The notes beneath the pieces were generated by a model that saw nothing but the letters and a program-made list of their open reading frames with translations, was not told the origin of the DNA and did no database searches. Source: Marinilabilia sp046483585 (GTDB lineage Bacteria; Bacteroidota; Bacteroidia; Bacteroidales; Marinilabiliaceae). Taken from it: 16,028 nt of DNA. The stretch lies in the NCBI GenBank assembly GCA_046483585.1, contig JAWOCV010000259.1, positions 1 through 16,028 on the forward strand, written 5' to 3'. The position numbers and the translations under genes are program-made. This document shows positions 7,252 to 14,301 of this stretch, piece after piece (within the stretch, counting starts at the first letter, position 1; the number at the start of each line of letters is the position of its first letter).

Positions 7252-8838
7252 ATGGAACTTTTCTCTTCCCAATATTTTGCTTTGTTCATGATCATCTGTC
7301 TGGGCTTCATCCTGGGCAGTATTAAGATCAAGGGCATTTCTCTCGACATTTCTGCCATTATCTTTGTGGCCCTGATTTTTGGGCACTTTGGTGTGACCAT
7401 GCCGCCCATTATCGGGACGCTTGGGTTGATCCTCTTTATTTATACCATCGGTATGCAGGCAGGTCCGGGCTTTTTTGAATCTTTTCGAAGGCAGGGACGC
7501 GAGTTGTTTATTCTTGCCACCATTATTGTGGGATCGGCTTCGGTCATTGCATTTGCTGCTTTTTGGTGGTCGGGGATAGATATGCCGGTGGCCATTGGAT
7601 TGCTGACCGGGGCGCTCACCAGTACGCCGGGACTGGCCGCGGCCATCGATGCGACCGGCTCTCCCCTCGTCTCCATCGGTTACGGAATTGCTTATCCTTT
7701 TGGGGTCATAGGGGTTATTCTTTTTGTGCGGCTTTATCCTAAAATAATCAGAGCTGACATATCCAGGGCTGAAGAAGAGTATGAAAAACTGAATGAAGAA
7801 GGGTATCCTGAGATCAAGAGTAAGATTTTCAGGGTGGAGAATGAAAATGTGAGCGGTCAGTCGATCTCGGAACTGCGCATACGTTCCATGACCAAAGCGG
7901 TGATCTCCCGCATCATGCACAAAGGAGAGGCGGTGGTCCCTTCACCCGAAACCGTTTTGCATGCGGGCGATCTGGTCAAGGCGGTGGGCACCGACGATGC
8001 GCTACACAAAATAAGACTATTGATCGGAGAAGAGACCGATGAGCAGATACCGCTTCACAAATCGTACGAAGTCCAGTCTATTCTGGTGACCAATAAAGAG
8101 GCTGTGAACCAGTCGCTGGGAACGTTCAACCTCTGGGGAAACTATCAGGCTACCGTGACCCGCCTTCGCCGGAGTGGGATCGATATTACCCCGTCGCCTT
8201 CCATGAAACTGCACATGGGAGATAAGCTTACCGTAGCCTGTAGCCGGGAGAATATGAAACAGGTGGTAAGGATTTTCGGGAACGATGACAAGAAACTTTC
8301 CGATACCGACTTCTTTCCCATTGCCACCGGCATTGTTTTGGGGATTCTGCTCGGTGAACTATCCCTCTCTTTCGGCAATGAGATGTCTTTCAACCTGGGA
8401 CTCACGGGGGGTGTGCTCGCCGTTGCTATGATCCTGAGCCGTATTGGCCGCACCGGGCCTGTTATATGGAGTATGTCGGGGGCTGCCACCCAGCTTTTGC
8501 GGCAGATCGGTCTGATGTTTTTTCTGGTGGAAGTCGGGACCAAAGCGGGAGCCGAGCTGGTGGATACTTATGCTGAATACGGGAGCCAGTTATTTCTCAT
8601 AGGCGGAATTATTACGCTTGTGCCCATGGTACTGGCAGTGATTACCGGACGGTTTCTGAAAAAGACGAACATTCTCACGCTGATGGGTGGCATTACAGGA
8701 TCTATGACCAGTACCCCGGGCCTGGCCGCTGTTGATCCCATGACGGACACCAACGCTCCGGCCATTGCTTATGCCACTGTTTATCCGGTGGCTATGGTGC
8801 TTCTGATCATCTTTACCCAGTTGCTGGCGGCGTTTTAG
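7252..8838 (+). CDS. AspT/YidE/YbjL-type transporter with two RCK_C (TrkA_C) domains
   Basis: This is a 528-residue inner-membrane permease of the aspartate:alanine exchanger family. The layout is a first membrane module (about 5-165), two cytosolic RCK_C/TrkA_C domains (about 190-260 and 268-345), and a second membrane module (about 352-527). The two modules are internal repeats: TSTPGLAA occurs at 123-130 and again at 486-493. Each is followed by a similar segment, GYGIAYPFGVIGV (143-155) and AYATVYPVAMVLL (507-518). RCK_C domains usually sense a small ligand that gates transport. Characterised relatives exchange aspartate for alanine or, in E. coli YidE/YbjL, move dicarboxylate-like substrates, but the substrate here cannot be told from sequence. 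No decarboxylase gene is adjacent, so the classic aspartate decarboxylation system is not supported. Its TAG stop falls inside repeat R1 copy B. Confidence 0.88.
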   Translation: MELFSSQYFALFMIICLGFILGSIKIKGISLDISAIIFVALIFGHFGVTMPPIIGTLGLILFIYTIGMQAGPGFFESFRRQGRELFILATIIVGSASVIAFAAFWWSGIDMPVAIGLLTGALTSTPGLAAAIDATGSPLVSIGYGIAYPFGVIGVILFVRLYPKIIRADISRAEEEYEKLNEEGYPEIKSKIFRVENENVSGQSISELRIRSMTKAVISRIMHKGEAVVPSPETVLHAGDLVKAVGTDDALHKIRLLIGEETDEQIPLHKSYEVQSILVTNKEAVNQSLGTFNLWGNYQATVTRLRRSGIDITPSPSMKLHMGDKLTVACSRENMKQVVRIFGNDDKKLSDTDFFPIATGIVLGILLGELSLSFGNEMSFNLGLTGGVLAVAMILSRIGRTGPVIWSMSGAATQLLRQIGLMFFLVEVGTKAGAELVDTYAEYGSQLFLIGGIITLVPMVLAVITGRFLKKTNILTLMGGITGSMTSTPGLAAVDPMTDTNAPAIAYATVYPVAMVLLIIFTQLLAAF

Positions 8839-8871
8839 CCTGAACTATTGACTTCGTCGAACTTCGTTTCA
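8836..8871 (+). repeat. Dispersed repeat R1, copy B (contains the transporter stop codon)
   Basis: This is the same 36-base sequence as copy A (TAGCCTGA... through ...CGTTTCA). Its first three bases are the TAG stop of the transporter gene. Bases 8847-8871 are the exact reverse complement of 8985-9009, so it is also the left arm of an inverted repeat. Confidence 0.85.
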
Positions 8872-9009
8872 AAAATTATTTCCCTTATGAATAAAGTTCA
8901 GGTTAACCCCGACTTAGATGAAGTTAAACTTTTGAAAAAAGTTTTTACTGAATCTTAGTCGCTGTCGGAGACAGGGATTATTTGTGAAACGAAGTTCGAC
9001 GAAGTCAAT
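8847..9009. repeat. Perfect 25-bp inverted repeat around a 113-base centre
   Basis: The arms 8847-8871 and 8985-9009 are exact reverse complements, each containing CGTCGAACTTCG or its complement. The centre has a further TTCAGGTTAA motif (8896-8905) resembling the outer part of R1, plus an AT-rich stretch. No reading frame of note lies within. It occupies most of the 291-base gap between the convergent transporter and hydrolase genes. It could be a MITE-like unit or paired REP-like elements. Confidence 0.8.
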
Positions 9010-9020
9010 AATCCGGGTTA
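8985..9020 (-). repeat. Dispersed repeat R1, copy C
   Basis: This copy is in inverted orientation relative to copy B. Its 25-base core is identical to copy B, and its outer end reads TAACCCGGATTATTG on the minus strand, closer to the partial copy at 15835-15849 than to copy B. Confidence 0.85.
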
Positions 9021-9090
9021 GAACTGTTCTGAGGGGATAACTCATGGAGGAATGCTTTCCATAGCGATGGCCGATAACTTCATTATCTTC

Positions 9091-9127
9091 TAACTTCCAG
9101 CTTCCAGTTTCCCTGCGGCTGGGGTAC
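9091..9127. repeat. Short, degraded relative of the 7-base periodic arrays
   Basis: TAACTTCCAGCTTCCAG (9091-9107) resembles the opening of the array at 1861, and CTGCGGCTGGGGTAC (9113-9127) resembles the CTGCGACTGAGCTAC part of the shared 28-base block. It lies at the 3' end of the hydrolase gene gap and slightly into the space before the stop at 9130. Confidence 0.45.
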
Positions 9128-9129
9128 TT

Positions 9130-10212
9130 TTATCTGGTCAGTTCCTGTTGATAGAGCTTTTTCATGACATCGATTTTTCTCGGGTCTTCCAGCAGCGACT
9201 GGTCCGAGAACATCATAATGCCAGATGAGGGATCTTTTGCTCCTTTGAGCATGACAGTCCGGAATTCTTCCGGGGTTATGGTGACAGGTTGGTTATGGGC
9301 CTGTACAATGGGCCAGACCAACGGTGTTCCTTTTTCGCCTGCGTGAGTCAGATGATCGAGCCAGGTGAGGTATTCGCCCACCCATTCTGTGGGGCGGTCT
9401 TTCATTTTATGAAACAGCATGGGCGAAAGGACATCGGCACGGGCGGCGAGGTCGGAAACATCAATCCCGAGTGTCCGGTAAAGGGCCGAATCATGGTCAT
9501 CGGGATACCAGGCACAGTAATAAACACCCAAAAGGGCTTCCGGCTGTTTTTTATGGACGATGGCGCCCATATCTTCCACCCATCCGTTTAAAATTTCGTT
9601 CCGCCAGTCCCGCCATTGCTTATCGGTATTTTCCAGGATCCAGGCAGCTTTTTCGGGGATTTCTCCGTCCGGGATGTCTAAATTGTTGGCTGATGCAAAT
9701 AGTTTTGTACACCTGTCACAGAAACAGGTCTCGGGAAGAGTGGGATCGGGCGTTTCAAACTGTGCGTGCCAGTGAAGGTAATCCAGAAATATGCCGTCCA
9801 CATCAAATTCATTGAGAATGTTTTTCAATTGCCGGGTGCGGTGATCCTTAAATCCCGAATCGGTGGGGCAAACCCCCATGAACCAGTCGGCCGGCGGGGC
9901 TTTCTCGCCTTTTTCATCAACCGGCCAGGCGCCGGGATGTTTCTCGATATAATTTTTCCCGTTCAGTGTGGGAAATTCTACATACACCCGGCATCCCTGT
10001 TTTTTGGCCGTGCGATAGAAAGTACTGTCCAGCGAAATGCTTCTGACAAAAACGGCATTCATGCCGAGGGAATCAAACGAGTATCCGTCGTCGAGAAGTG
10101 TGCCGGGGTTGCCGTAAACACCTTTGGTAAAGGTTTGGGAATGGTCTTTCTCTTGTGCCTGGCTGCACGAAAACAGAATGACAGATAAGATAATGGGAAT
10201 GATCGACTTCAT
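9130..10212 (-). CDS. Lipoprotein resembling a putative glycoside hydrolase (TIM-barrel, GHL-type)
   Basis: This 360-residue protein begins with a lipoprotein signal ending in LFSC, so Cys16 would be lipidated and the protein anchored in the envelope. The strand-end motif FDVDGIFLDYLHWH (136-149) is typical of hypothetical TIM-barrel glycosyl hydrolases, with Asp144 a likely catalytic or substrate-binding residue. ETCFCDRCTKLF (161-172) is the cysteine-rich signature that often follows in these proteins and may bind a metal. Later strands include LLGVYYCAWYPDD (227-239) and VLSPMLFH (261-268). Substrate is unknown. It is divergent from a DUF1080 lipoprotein with a shared promoter region, which suggests that both act on the same glycan. 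Exact family assignment (GHL6/GHL10 or related) is uncertain. Confidence 0.72.
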   Translation of the reverse strand: MKSIIPIILSVILFSCSQAQEKDHSQTFTKGVYGNPGTLLDDGYSFDSLGMNAVFVRSISLDSTFYRTAKKQGCRVYVEFPTLNGKNYIEKHPGAWPVDEKGEKAPPADWFMGVCPTDSGFKDHRTRQLKNILNEFDVDGIFLDYLHWHAQFETPDPTLPETCFCDRCTKLFASANNLDIPDGEIPEKAAWILENTDKQWRDWRNEILNGWVEDMGAIVHKKQPEALLGVYYCAWYPDDHDSALYRTLGIDVSDLAARADVLSPMLFHKMKDRPTEWVGEYLTWLDHLTHAGEKGTPLVWPIVQAHNQPVTITPEEFRTVMLKGAKDPSSGIMMFSDQSLLEDPRKIDVMKKLYQQELTR

Positions 10213-10240
10213 GGCCTAATTAAATGATGTGAACTATAAG

Positions 10241-10269
10241 GAAAGTTACTCCTTTTAACGTAAATACAA
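10241..10269 (-). promoter_or_regulatory. Putative promoter of the hydrolase lipoprotein
   Basis: On the minus strand TTG (10269-10267) is followed after 18 bases by TAACTTTC (10248-10241), close to the Bacteroidota pattern of TTTG, about 19 bases, then TAnnTTTG. It lies about 29 bases before the ATG at 10212. Confidence 0.45.
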
Positions 10270-10298
10270 CAGGAATGTTATATGTTGTTTGGCAGGAA

Positions 10299-10330
10299 TT
10301 TGATCATTCTTCTTCTTTTCCCTACCTTTC
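10299..10330 (+). promoter_or_regulatory. Putative promoter of the DUF1080 lipoprotein
   Basis: TTTG (10299-10302), a 20-base spacer and TACCTTTC (10323-10330) match the Bacteroidota -33/-7 pattern with one mismatch in the last base. It sits just upstream of the ATG at 10347, which implies a very short leader. It also argues against the upstream start at 10275, which would place the promoter inside the gene. Confidence 0.55.
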
Positions 10331-10346
10331 GCGAAAACAGCATTTT

Positions 10347-11132
10347 ATGAGACTTTTATTTTTATTGGGAATTCCGCTTTTTCTTCTGGCGGGATGCCAT
10401 TCTTCCGGATCTTCTTCTTCAACAGGGGAATGGGAACCCCTCTTCAACGGCGAAAACCTTGACGGGTGGGACATCAAGTTCACCGGTCAGGCGCCGGGCG
10501 TCAATTACAAAAATACTTTCCGTGTGGAAGACGGCTTGCTGAAGGTTCGTTACGATCAATACGACAGCCTGAACAATGTATTTGGCCATCTGATCACCAA
10601 AGAGCGTTATTCGCATTACAAGATCAGAGCCGAATACCGATTTGTGGGGGAGCAGATCCCCGGCGGAGCGGACTGGGCTTACAAAAACAACGGGATGATC
10701 ATCCACAGCCAGTCTGCCGGAAGCATGCGGAAAAATCAGGAGTTCCCTGTGGGGGTGGAAGTCCAGCTACTGGGCGGAGACGAAGAACATGAACGAACCA
10801 ACCTGAATGTTTGTACCCCCGGAACCTTCGTTAAGGTTGACGGGGAATACATTGATGAACACTGTTACAATTCCTCTCTGGATGCCCCGCATGGCGATCA
10901 ATGGGTAACGGTGACAGTGGAAGTCCTGGGCGATTCCGTTATTAAGCACATCATTGACGATGAGGTGGTGCTCCGTTATGAAGACCCCATTCTTGACGAG
11001 CAATCTCCCGACTATGAAAAGCTGGTTTCTTCCGAAACAGGGAAACGATTGACAGAGGGACACATAGCCCTTCAGGCCGAGAGTCACCCCACCGATTTCC
11101 GGGAAGTGGAGATTATGGTTTTGGAGGAATAG
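10347..11132 (+). CDS. DUF1080 (3-keto-disaccharide hydrolase-type) lipoprotein
   Basis: This 261-residue exported protein has a lipoprotein signal (MRLLFLLGIPLFLLAGC, Cys17), a Ser/Gly linker, then a single DUF1080 domain with a concanavalin-like jelly-roll fold. The opening WEPLFNGENLDGWDIKF is the diagnostic start of that family. Other typical segments are NNGMIIHS, VGVEVQLLGG and, near the end, GHIALQAESHPTDFREVEI. Some family members hydrolyse 3-keto-glycosides; others have no known activity. The ATG at 10347 was chosen because it begins the signal peptide and lies after a good promoter, while the frame extends to 10275 without a signal. It is divergent from a hydrolase-like lipoprotein. 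The stop is only 4 bases from the convergent NYN gene, so no terminator fits between them. Confidence 0.87.
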   Translation: MRLLFLLGIPLFLLAGCHSSGSSSSTGEWEPLFNGENLDGWDIKFTGQAPGVNYKNTFRVEDGLLKVRYDQYDSLNNVFGHLITKERYSHYKIRAEYRFVGEQIPGGADWAYKNNGMIIHSQSAGSMRKNQEFPVGVEVQLLGGDEEHERTNLNVCTPGTFVKVDGEYIDEHCYNSSLDAPHGDQWVTVTVEVLGDSVIKHIIDDEVVLRYEDPILDEQSPDYEKLVSSETGKRLTEGHIALQAESHPTDFREVEIMVLEE

Positions 11133-11136
11133 GGAT

Positions 11137-11898
11137 TCATTTTTTTGATTTCCGTCCGGGCTTTTCTTTCACCCTTACGTATATCAGCTTCTTCTGGCCT
11201 TTGGAATTCTCTCTTTTTTCGATCTCAAAATTCTTGATCGACTCGATCAGGGGTGTCAACTTGGGGAAACCATAATTCCGGGAGTCAAAGTTGGGTTGTT
11301 TTTTCTGGATGAGGTTGCCCACATCCCCCAGAAAGGCCCATCCGTCATCGTCGGCCAGATCTGCAATGGAGCTGGCGATCAGCTTGATTACCTTCGGCGT
11401 CACTTTGTCCACAGAGCCTTTGGAGGAAGGTTTGGTTTCAGGGGTATCCGGCGTCTCTTCTTCGGTCTGGCTTTTCAGGATCTCGATGTAGATGAATTTG
11501 TCACAGGCCACGATGAAAGGATCGGGCGTTTTTTTCTCGCCAATGCCAAACACCTGCATTCCGGCTTCGCGAAGGCGCAGGGCCAGCCGTGTGAAATCGC
11601 TGTCGCTGGATACCAGGCAAAATCCGTCGACTCTTTCGGAGTAAAGGATGTCCATGGCATCGATGATCATGGCCGAATCGGTGGAATTTTTCCCGGTGGT
11701 GTACCCGTACTGCTGTACCGGCGTGATGGCATTTTCCAGCAGGATGGTTTTCCACCGCGAAAGGTTGGGGCGGGTCCAGTCGCCATAAATGCGCTTAATG
11801 GTCGGATTGCCGTATTTGGCGATCTCCTCCATCATCTCTTTGATATTGGCCGATGGGATGTTGTCCCCATCGATCAGCACGGCTAATTTTAAATCCAT
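11137..11898 (-). CDS. NYN (LabA/PIN-like) domain protein with C-terminal LOTUS/OST-HTH region
   Basis: This 253-residue cytosolic protein is probably an RNA-acting nuclease. The N-terminal NYN domain (about 4-140) shows VLIDGDN (7-13), an acidic TDSAMIIDAM segment (73-82, Asp74), and LVSSDSDF (95-102, Asp99 and Asp101). These acidic residues form the metal site of PIN-fold nucleases. A charged, proline-containing linker (about 142-165) leads to a region with DDGWAFLGDVGNLIQKKQPNFD...YGFPKLTPLIES (184-220), which matches OST-HTH/LOTUS domains known to bind RNA. The chain ends in a Lys/Arg-rich tail. The pairing of NYN and LOTUS domains is found in many bacteria and in eukaryotic RNA regulators, but targets are unknown in bacteria. 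It is convergent with the DUF1080 gene and divergent from the Asp-rich lipoprotein. Confidence 0.85.
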   Translation of the reverse strand: MDLKLAVLIDGDNIPSANIKEMMEEIAKYGNPTIKRIYGDWTRPNLSRWKTILLENAITPVQQYGYTTGKNSTDSAMIIDAMDILYSERVDGFCLVSSDSDFTRLALRLREAGMQVFGIGEKKTPDPFIVACDKFIYIEILKSQTEEETPDTPETKPSSKGSVDKVTPKVIKLIASSIADLADDDGWAFLGDVGNLIQKKQPNFDSRNYGFPKLTPLIESIKNFEIEKRENSKGQKKLIYVRVKEKPGRKSKK

Positions 11899-12066
11899 TT
11901 GGGATGTGGTTTTAATGCTGTTTCCATTTCCGGTCGGAAGGGAAGCAGTAATGTTTTATTGCAAATTACAACAAAAAAATCAGGGGTATTGGATATGCGG
12001 CTATGAATTTTTGATTTTCGTTACAACCTTTTCCAAATTTCTTCGTCTATACATTATAACCATTAA

Positions 12067-12079
12067 CCTGATTTTCAGG
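12067..12079. promoter_or_regulatory. Small inverted repeat in the lipoprotein leader
   Basis: CCTGA, TTT, TCAGG form a perfect 5-bp inverted repeat followed by GGGAGGAA, about 25-38 bases before the ATG at 12105. The purine run is too far from the ATG for a normal ribosome-binding site. This may be chance. The rest of the 206-base divergent gap with the NYN gene holds nothing that was recognised. Confidence 0.2.
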
Positions 12080-12104
12080 GGAGGAATTTATTTAACTGTA
12101 AAAT

Positions 12105-12953
12105 ATGAAAACGACAAATTTCAAAAAATTGAAAAAGGGGATCAGCCCTTTGTTTTTGGGGTTACTGATTGTTGGCCTGGCATCATCCTGTAATGAGAAT
12201 GATGACATTAACCCGGCAGATAAAGGCGCAACCATAAAATTTACCTCGACAACAAGCACAACCAAATCTGCGGCACTGAAAAGTGACACCGTCGGTGGTG
12301 TTTTTGTGGAAAGTTTAATCATCAACATCGGGGAGATTGAACTGGAATTCGATGATGACGATCCGATGTTTGAAAACGATTCAGTGGCATCAGATTACGA
12401 ACTGGAAGGGCCCTTCGCAATTGATCTCATGAAAGATGGCAATGCTTTGGAAACCACATTGGCGAATAACGTGGATCTGCCTGAAGCGGCTTATGATGAA
12501 ATCGAATTTGAACTGGAAGAGGGAGAAGATTCAGATTCACCTATGTATGGCAAAGCCATGTATGTGGAAGGGACCATTAACAATATACCTTTTGTGTTCT
12601 GGAGCGATGAGGAACTGGAGCTGGAACTCGAATTTGAAAACGATGTGATGCTCGAAAAGGTTCGGGAAACCCTTATAACCGTTTCAGTGAATGTCACTTC
12701 ACTCTTTGATCCGGTATCGGGTGGCGTGGATATGACCAATGCTGTCGATGGCAACGAAGACGGTACAATTGAAATCCATCCTGATGACCCTGACGGTAAC
12801 AGCGACCTGGCCGAACATGTGATGGAGACATTGGAAGATGCCCTTGAAGCCTATGAAGATAGTTTTGACGACGATGACAATGATGATGATGACGATGACG
12901 ACGATGATGATGGTGATGACGACGACGATGAAGGCGATGATGACGACGATTAA
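12105..12953 (+). CDS. Lipoprotein with a DUF4382-like body and poly-aspartate C-terminal tail
   Basis: The protein has 282 residues. A basic N-terminus and hydrophobic core end in the lipobox LASSC, so Cys29 is the likely lipid anchor. The body (about 40-245) contains ATIKFTSTTSTTKSA, SLIINIGEIELEF, GPFAIDLMKDG and LPEAAYDEIEFEL. The pattern of a conserved strand, then 'effect on a listed quantity', then 'X-dependent' strands resembles DUF4382 domain proteins of Bacteroidota, though the match is by eye. The tail from residue 255 to the end is 28 residues, 24 of them aspartate, broken by Asn, Gly, Glu and Gly. The codons are a mix of GAT and GAC rather than one repeated triplet. Such a tail could bind calcium or other cations at the cell surface. 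A strong terminator follows 30 bases after the stop. Function is unknown. Confidence 0.72.
   Translation: MKTTNFKKLKKGISPLFLGLLIVGLASSCNENDDINPADKGATIKFTSTTSTTKSAALKSDTVGGVFVESLIINIGEIELEFDDDDPMFENDSVASDYELEGPFAIDLMKDGNALETTLANNVDLPEAAYDEIEFELEEGEDSDSPMYGKAMYVEGTINNIPFVFWSDEELELELEFENDVMLEKVRETLITVSVNVTSLFDPVSGGVDMTNAVDGNEDGTIEIHPDDPDGNSDLAEHVMETLEDALEAYEDSFDDDDNDDDDDDDDDDGDDDDDEGDDDDD
12867..12950 (+). repeat. Aspartate-codon repeat (poly-Asp tail)
   Basis: The 84 bases encode the 28-residue acidic tail. GAT and GAC are mixed in irregular order, so it is low-complexity but not a perfect microsatellite. The longest unbroken run is ten aspartates. Confidence 0.85.
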
Positions 12954-12983
12954 CCTCGGGTCTGTAAGAATTTATTAAAAAAG

Positions 12984-13011
12984 ACCGGAACTGAGGACCT
13001 TCAGTTCCGGT
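12984..13011. terminator. Bidirectional rho-independent terminator
   Basis: ACCGGAACTGA (12984-12994), loop GGACCT and TCAGTTCCGGT (13001-13011) form a perfect 11-bp stem. On the plus strand the stem is followed by TTTTATTT, and on the minus strand by CTTTTTTAAT, so it can stop transcription from both the lipoprotein gene and the convergent small membrane gene. Confidence 0.88.
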
Positions 13012-13067
13012 TTTTATTTGGTTGAAAATTCAGACTGAAATCAATCGGGTAAAATAAAGAAGAATAA

Positions 13068-13367
13068 TTAAAATGATCCCACGCGGGCCAGTACGAAACC
13101 CAAAAACACCGCCAGTCCAAAAAGAAACAATCCCATCAGGAAGCTGATCAGATTGCTCCATTGACTGTTTCGCATAAATGAAAAGCCCCTGCCTGCCAGT
13201 GCACCCGGAGCTGCAAAAAAGATCAGCACCGGAAACACCCGCATGGAAGCATCGTCCTGAAGATACGAGACCACGATGATGATCAAAAGGGCGGCCAATG
13301 CGCCAATGATCATCCACAGAAGATTCCTGGGCGGTCTTTTGTTTGATGGATCCTCATTTGTTTGCAT
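13068..13367 (-). CDS. Small membrane protein of unknown function
   Basis: The protein has 99 residues from the ATG at 13367. The first 14 residues are polar and charged (MQTNEDPSNKRPPR). Three hydrophobic segments follow at about 15-36, 44-60 and 73-95, the middle one with an APGALAGRGF loop. An alternative TTG start at 13406 adds 13 residues. The ATG is preferred because AAGG lies four bases upstream and a charged N-terminus before the first helix is typical. No family was recognised. It is convergent with the Asp-rich lipoprotein and the terminator lies between them. MarC lies 187 bases upstream on the same strand, separated by a repeat array, so co-transcription is uncertain. Confidence 0.65.
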   Translation of the reverse strand: MQTNEDPSNKRPPRNLLWMIIGALAALLIIIVVSYLQDDASMRVFPVLIFFAAPGALAGRGFSFMRNSQWSNLISFLMGLFLFGLAVFLGFVLARVGSF

Positions 13368-13423
13368 TGACCTTAGTTCTTTGGTTATGTCGAAAAAAGA
13401 GAGCAACCTTTCTTTCCAGTTTT

Positions 13424-13535
13424 GAGCTTCGAACTTCGAGCTTTCAGCTTTGAGCTACTACTGACTCTGCGACTGAGCTAAGAGCTAACAGCTAAGAACT
13501 AAGAGCTAACAGCTTCTAGCTTCGAGCTTCCAGCT
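13424..13535. repeat. 7-base periodic array (16 units)
   Basis: The array divides into sixteen units of exactly seven bases (GAGCTTC, GAACTTC, GAGCTTT, CAGCTTT, GAGCTAC ... AAGAGCT, AACAGCT), most containing AGCT. Bases 13453-13480 are identical to 1890-1917. It lies between the 3' end of marC and the 5' end of the small membrane gene. It contains no spacers and is not a CRISPR. Confidence 0.82.
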
Positions 13536-13554
13536 AAACCCCAACGCCCCATTG

Positions 13555-14154
13555 TCATCCGAACAACTCTTTGAAACCATCGAGCAACATCTGTACGGCC
13601 AGCATTACCAGGATCATGCCCATCAGACGCTCCAGTGCAGTCAGCCCCCGTTGTTTCAGGAACTTCAGGAGAAAAGGCGCCAGCTGGAGGAGCAATGCTG
13701 TGAAAAACCAGGCCATGATCAGGGCAAAAAACCAGTTGGTCATGTTACCGGGCTGACTTGTGGTCATCAGTATGAGCATGGCCAGTACCGACGGACCTGC
13801 CACCAGGGGAATGGCGATAGGGACCAGAAAAGGTTCGCCGTGGGGTTGGTAGCCCATGAGCCCATGTTGCTGGGGGAATATCATCCGCAACCCGATGATG
13901 AGCAAAATAATCCCTCCCGATATGGTCACTGCCTGCTGCTCAAGATGCAGAAAGTTCAGAAGGGGCCTGCCCGCAAACAAAAAAATCAGTAAAATAATCA
14001 AAGCCATGAACATCTCCCGGGCCAGAATTTTTCGCTGCCGCCGGGGCTCAATGTCTTTCATTATGGTCAGCATTACCGGGATGTTTCCCAAAGGGTCCAT
14101 CAGGAAAAAAAGCAATACCGCTGCCGGCCAGATTGAACTACCCAGTTCTGTCAT
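13555..14154 (-). CDS. MarC family integral membrane protein (UPF0056)
   Basis: This 199-residue inner-membrane protein has about six hydrophobic segments. Family signs are FLMDPLGNIPVML (17-29), where the DPLGN(I/L)P motif is highly conserved. FLFAGRPLLNFLHL follows, then ISGGIILLIIGLRMI (79-93) and PIAIPLVAGPSVLAMLIL (111-128), which carries the second P(L)AGP motif. Length is close to the family's usual 200-220. Despite the name MarC, the family has no proven role in multidrug resistance; transport or small-molecule export is suspected. The ATG at 14154 starts the usual short N-terminus before the first helix. The AmmeMemoRadiSam gene lies 147 bases upstream on the same strand. Confidence 0.88.
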   Translation of the reverse strand: MTELGSSIWPAAVLLFFLMDPLGNIPVMLTIMKDIEPRRQRKILAREMFMALIILLIFLFAGRPLLNFLHLEQQAVTISGGIILLIIGLRMIFPQQHGLMGYQPHGEPFLVPIAIPLVAGPSVLAMLILMTTSQPGNMTNWFFALIMAWFFTALLLQLAPFLLKFLKQRGLTALERLMGMILVMLAVQMLLDGFKELFG

Positions 14155-14301
14155 TGTTGCTGAATTTTAATGGTGAATGGAATCGAAAACGAAGATAGAA
14201 GATATTTTCTGCAAGAAAAATGATTGTTGTCGCAAAAGAAAATTCTTATACAAAGAGAAGGCGATTGGGTAGGATCTCTTGACTTGTCGAAGAAATCGGC
14301 A

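Noticed and set aside
7168..7920. 250-residue frame antisense to the transporter
   Set aside because: Its residues are basic and low in complexity, with no domain or export signal, and it shadows a confident gene on the other strand.
7252..8838. Transporter as part of an aspartate decarboxylation system
   Set aside because: No aspartate decarboxylase gene is nearby; family membership alone does not give the substrate.
10275..10346. Upstream start of the DUF1080 gene
   Set aside because: It adds 24 residues before the lipoprotein signal and spans a good promoter; the ATG at 10347 is preferred.
11296..11886. 196-residue frame antisense to the NYN gene
   Set aside because: No recognisable motif, no promoter or ribosome-binding site, and it is fully covered by the NYN gene.
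13424..13535. Heptamer array as a CRISPR
   Set aside because: Units are seven bases with no spacers, and no cas genes are present.
13552..13992. 146-residue frame antisense to marC
   Set aside because: Rich in Gln/His/Pro as expected from the complement of a membrane-protein gene; no family resemblance.
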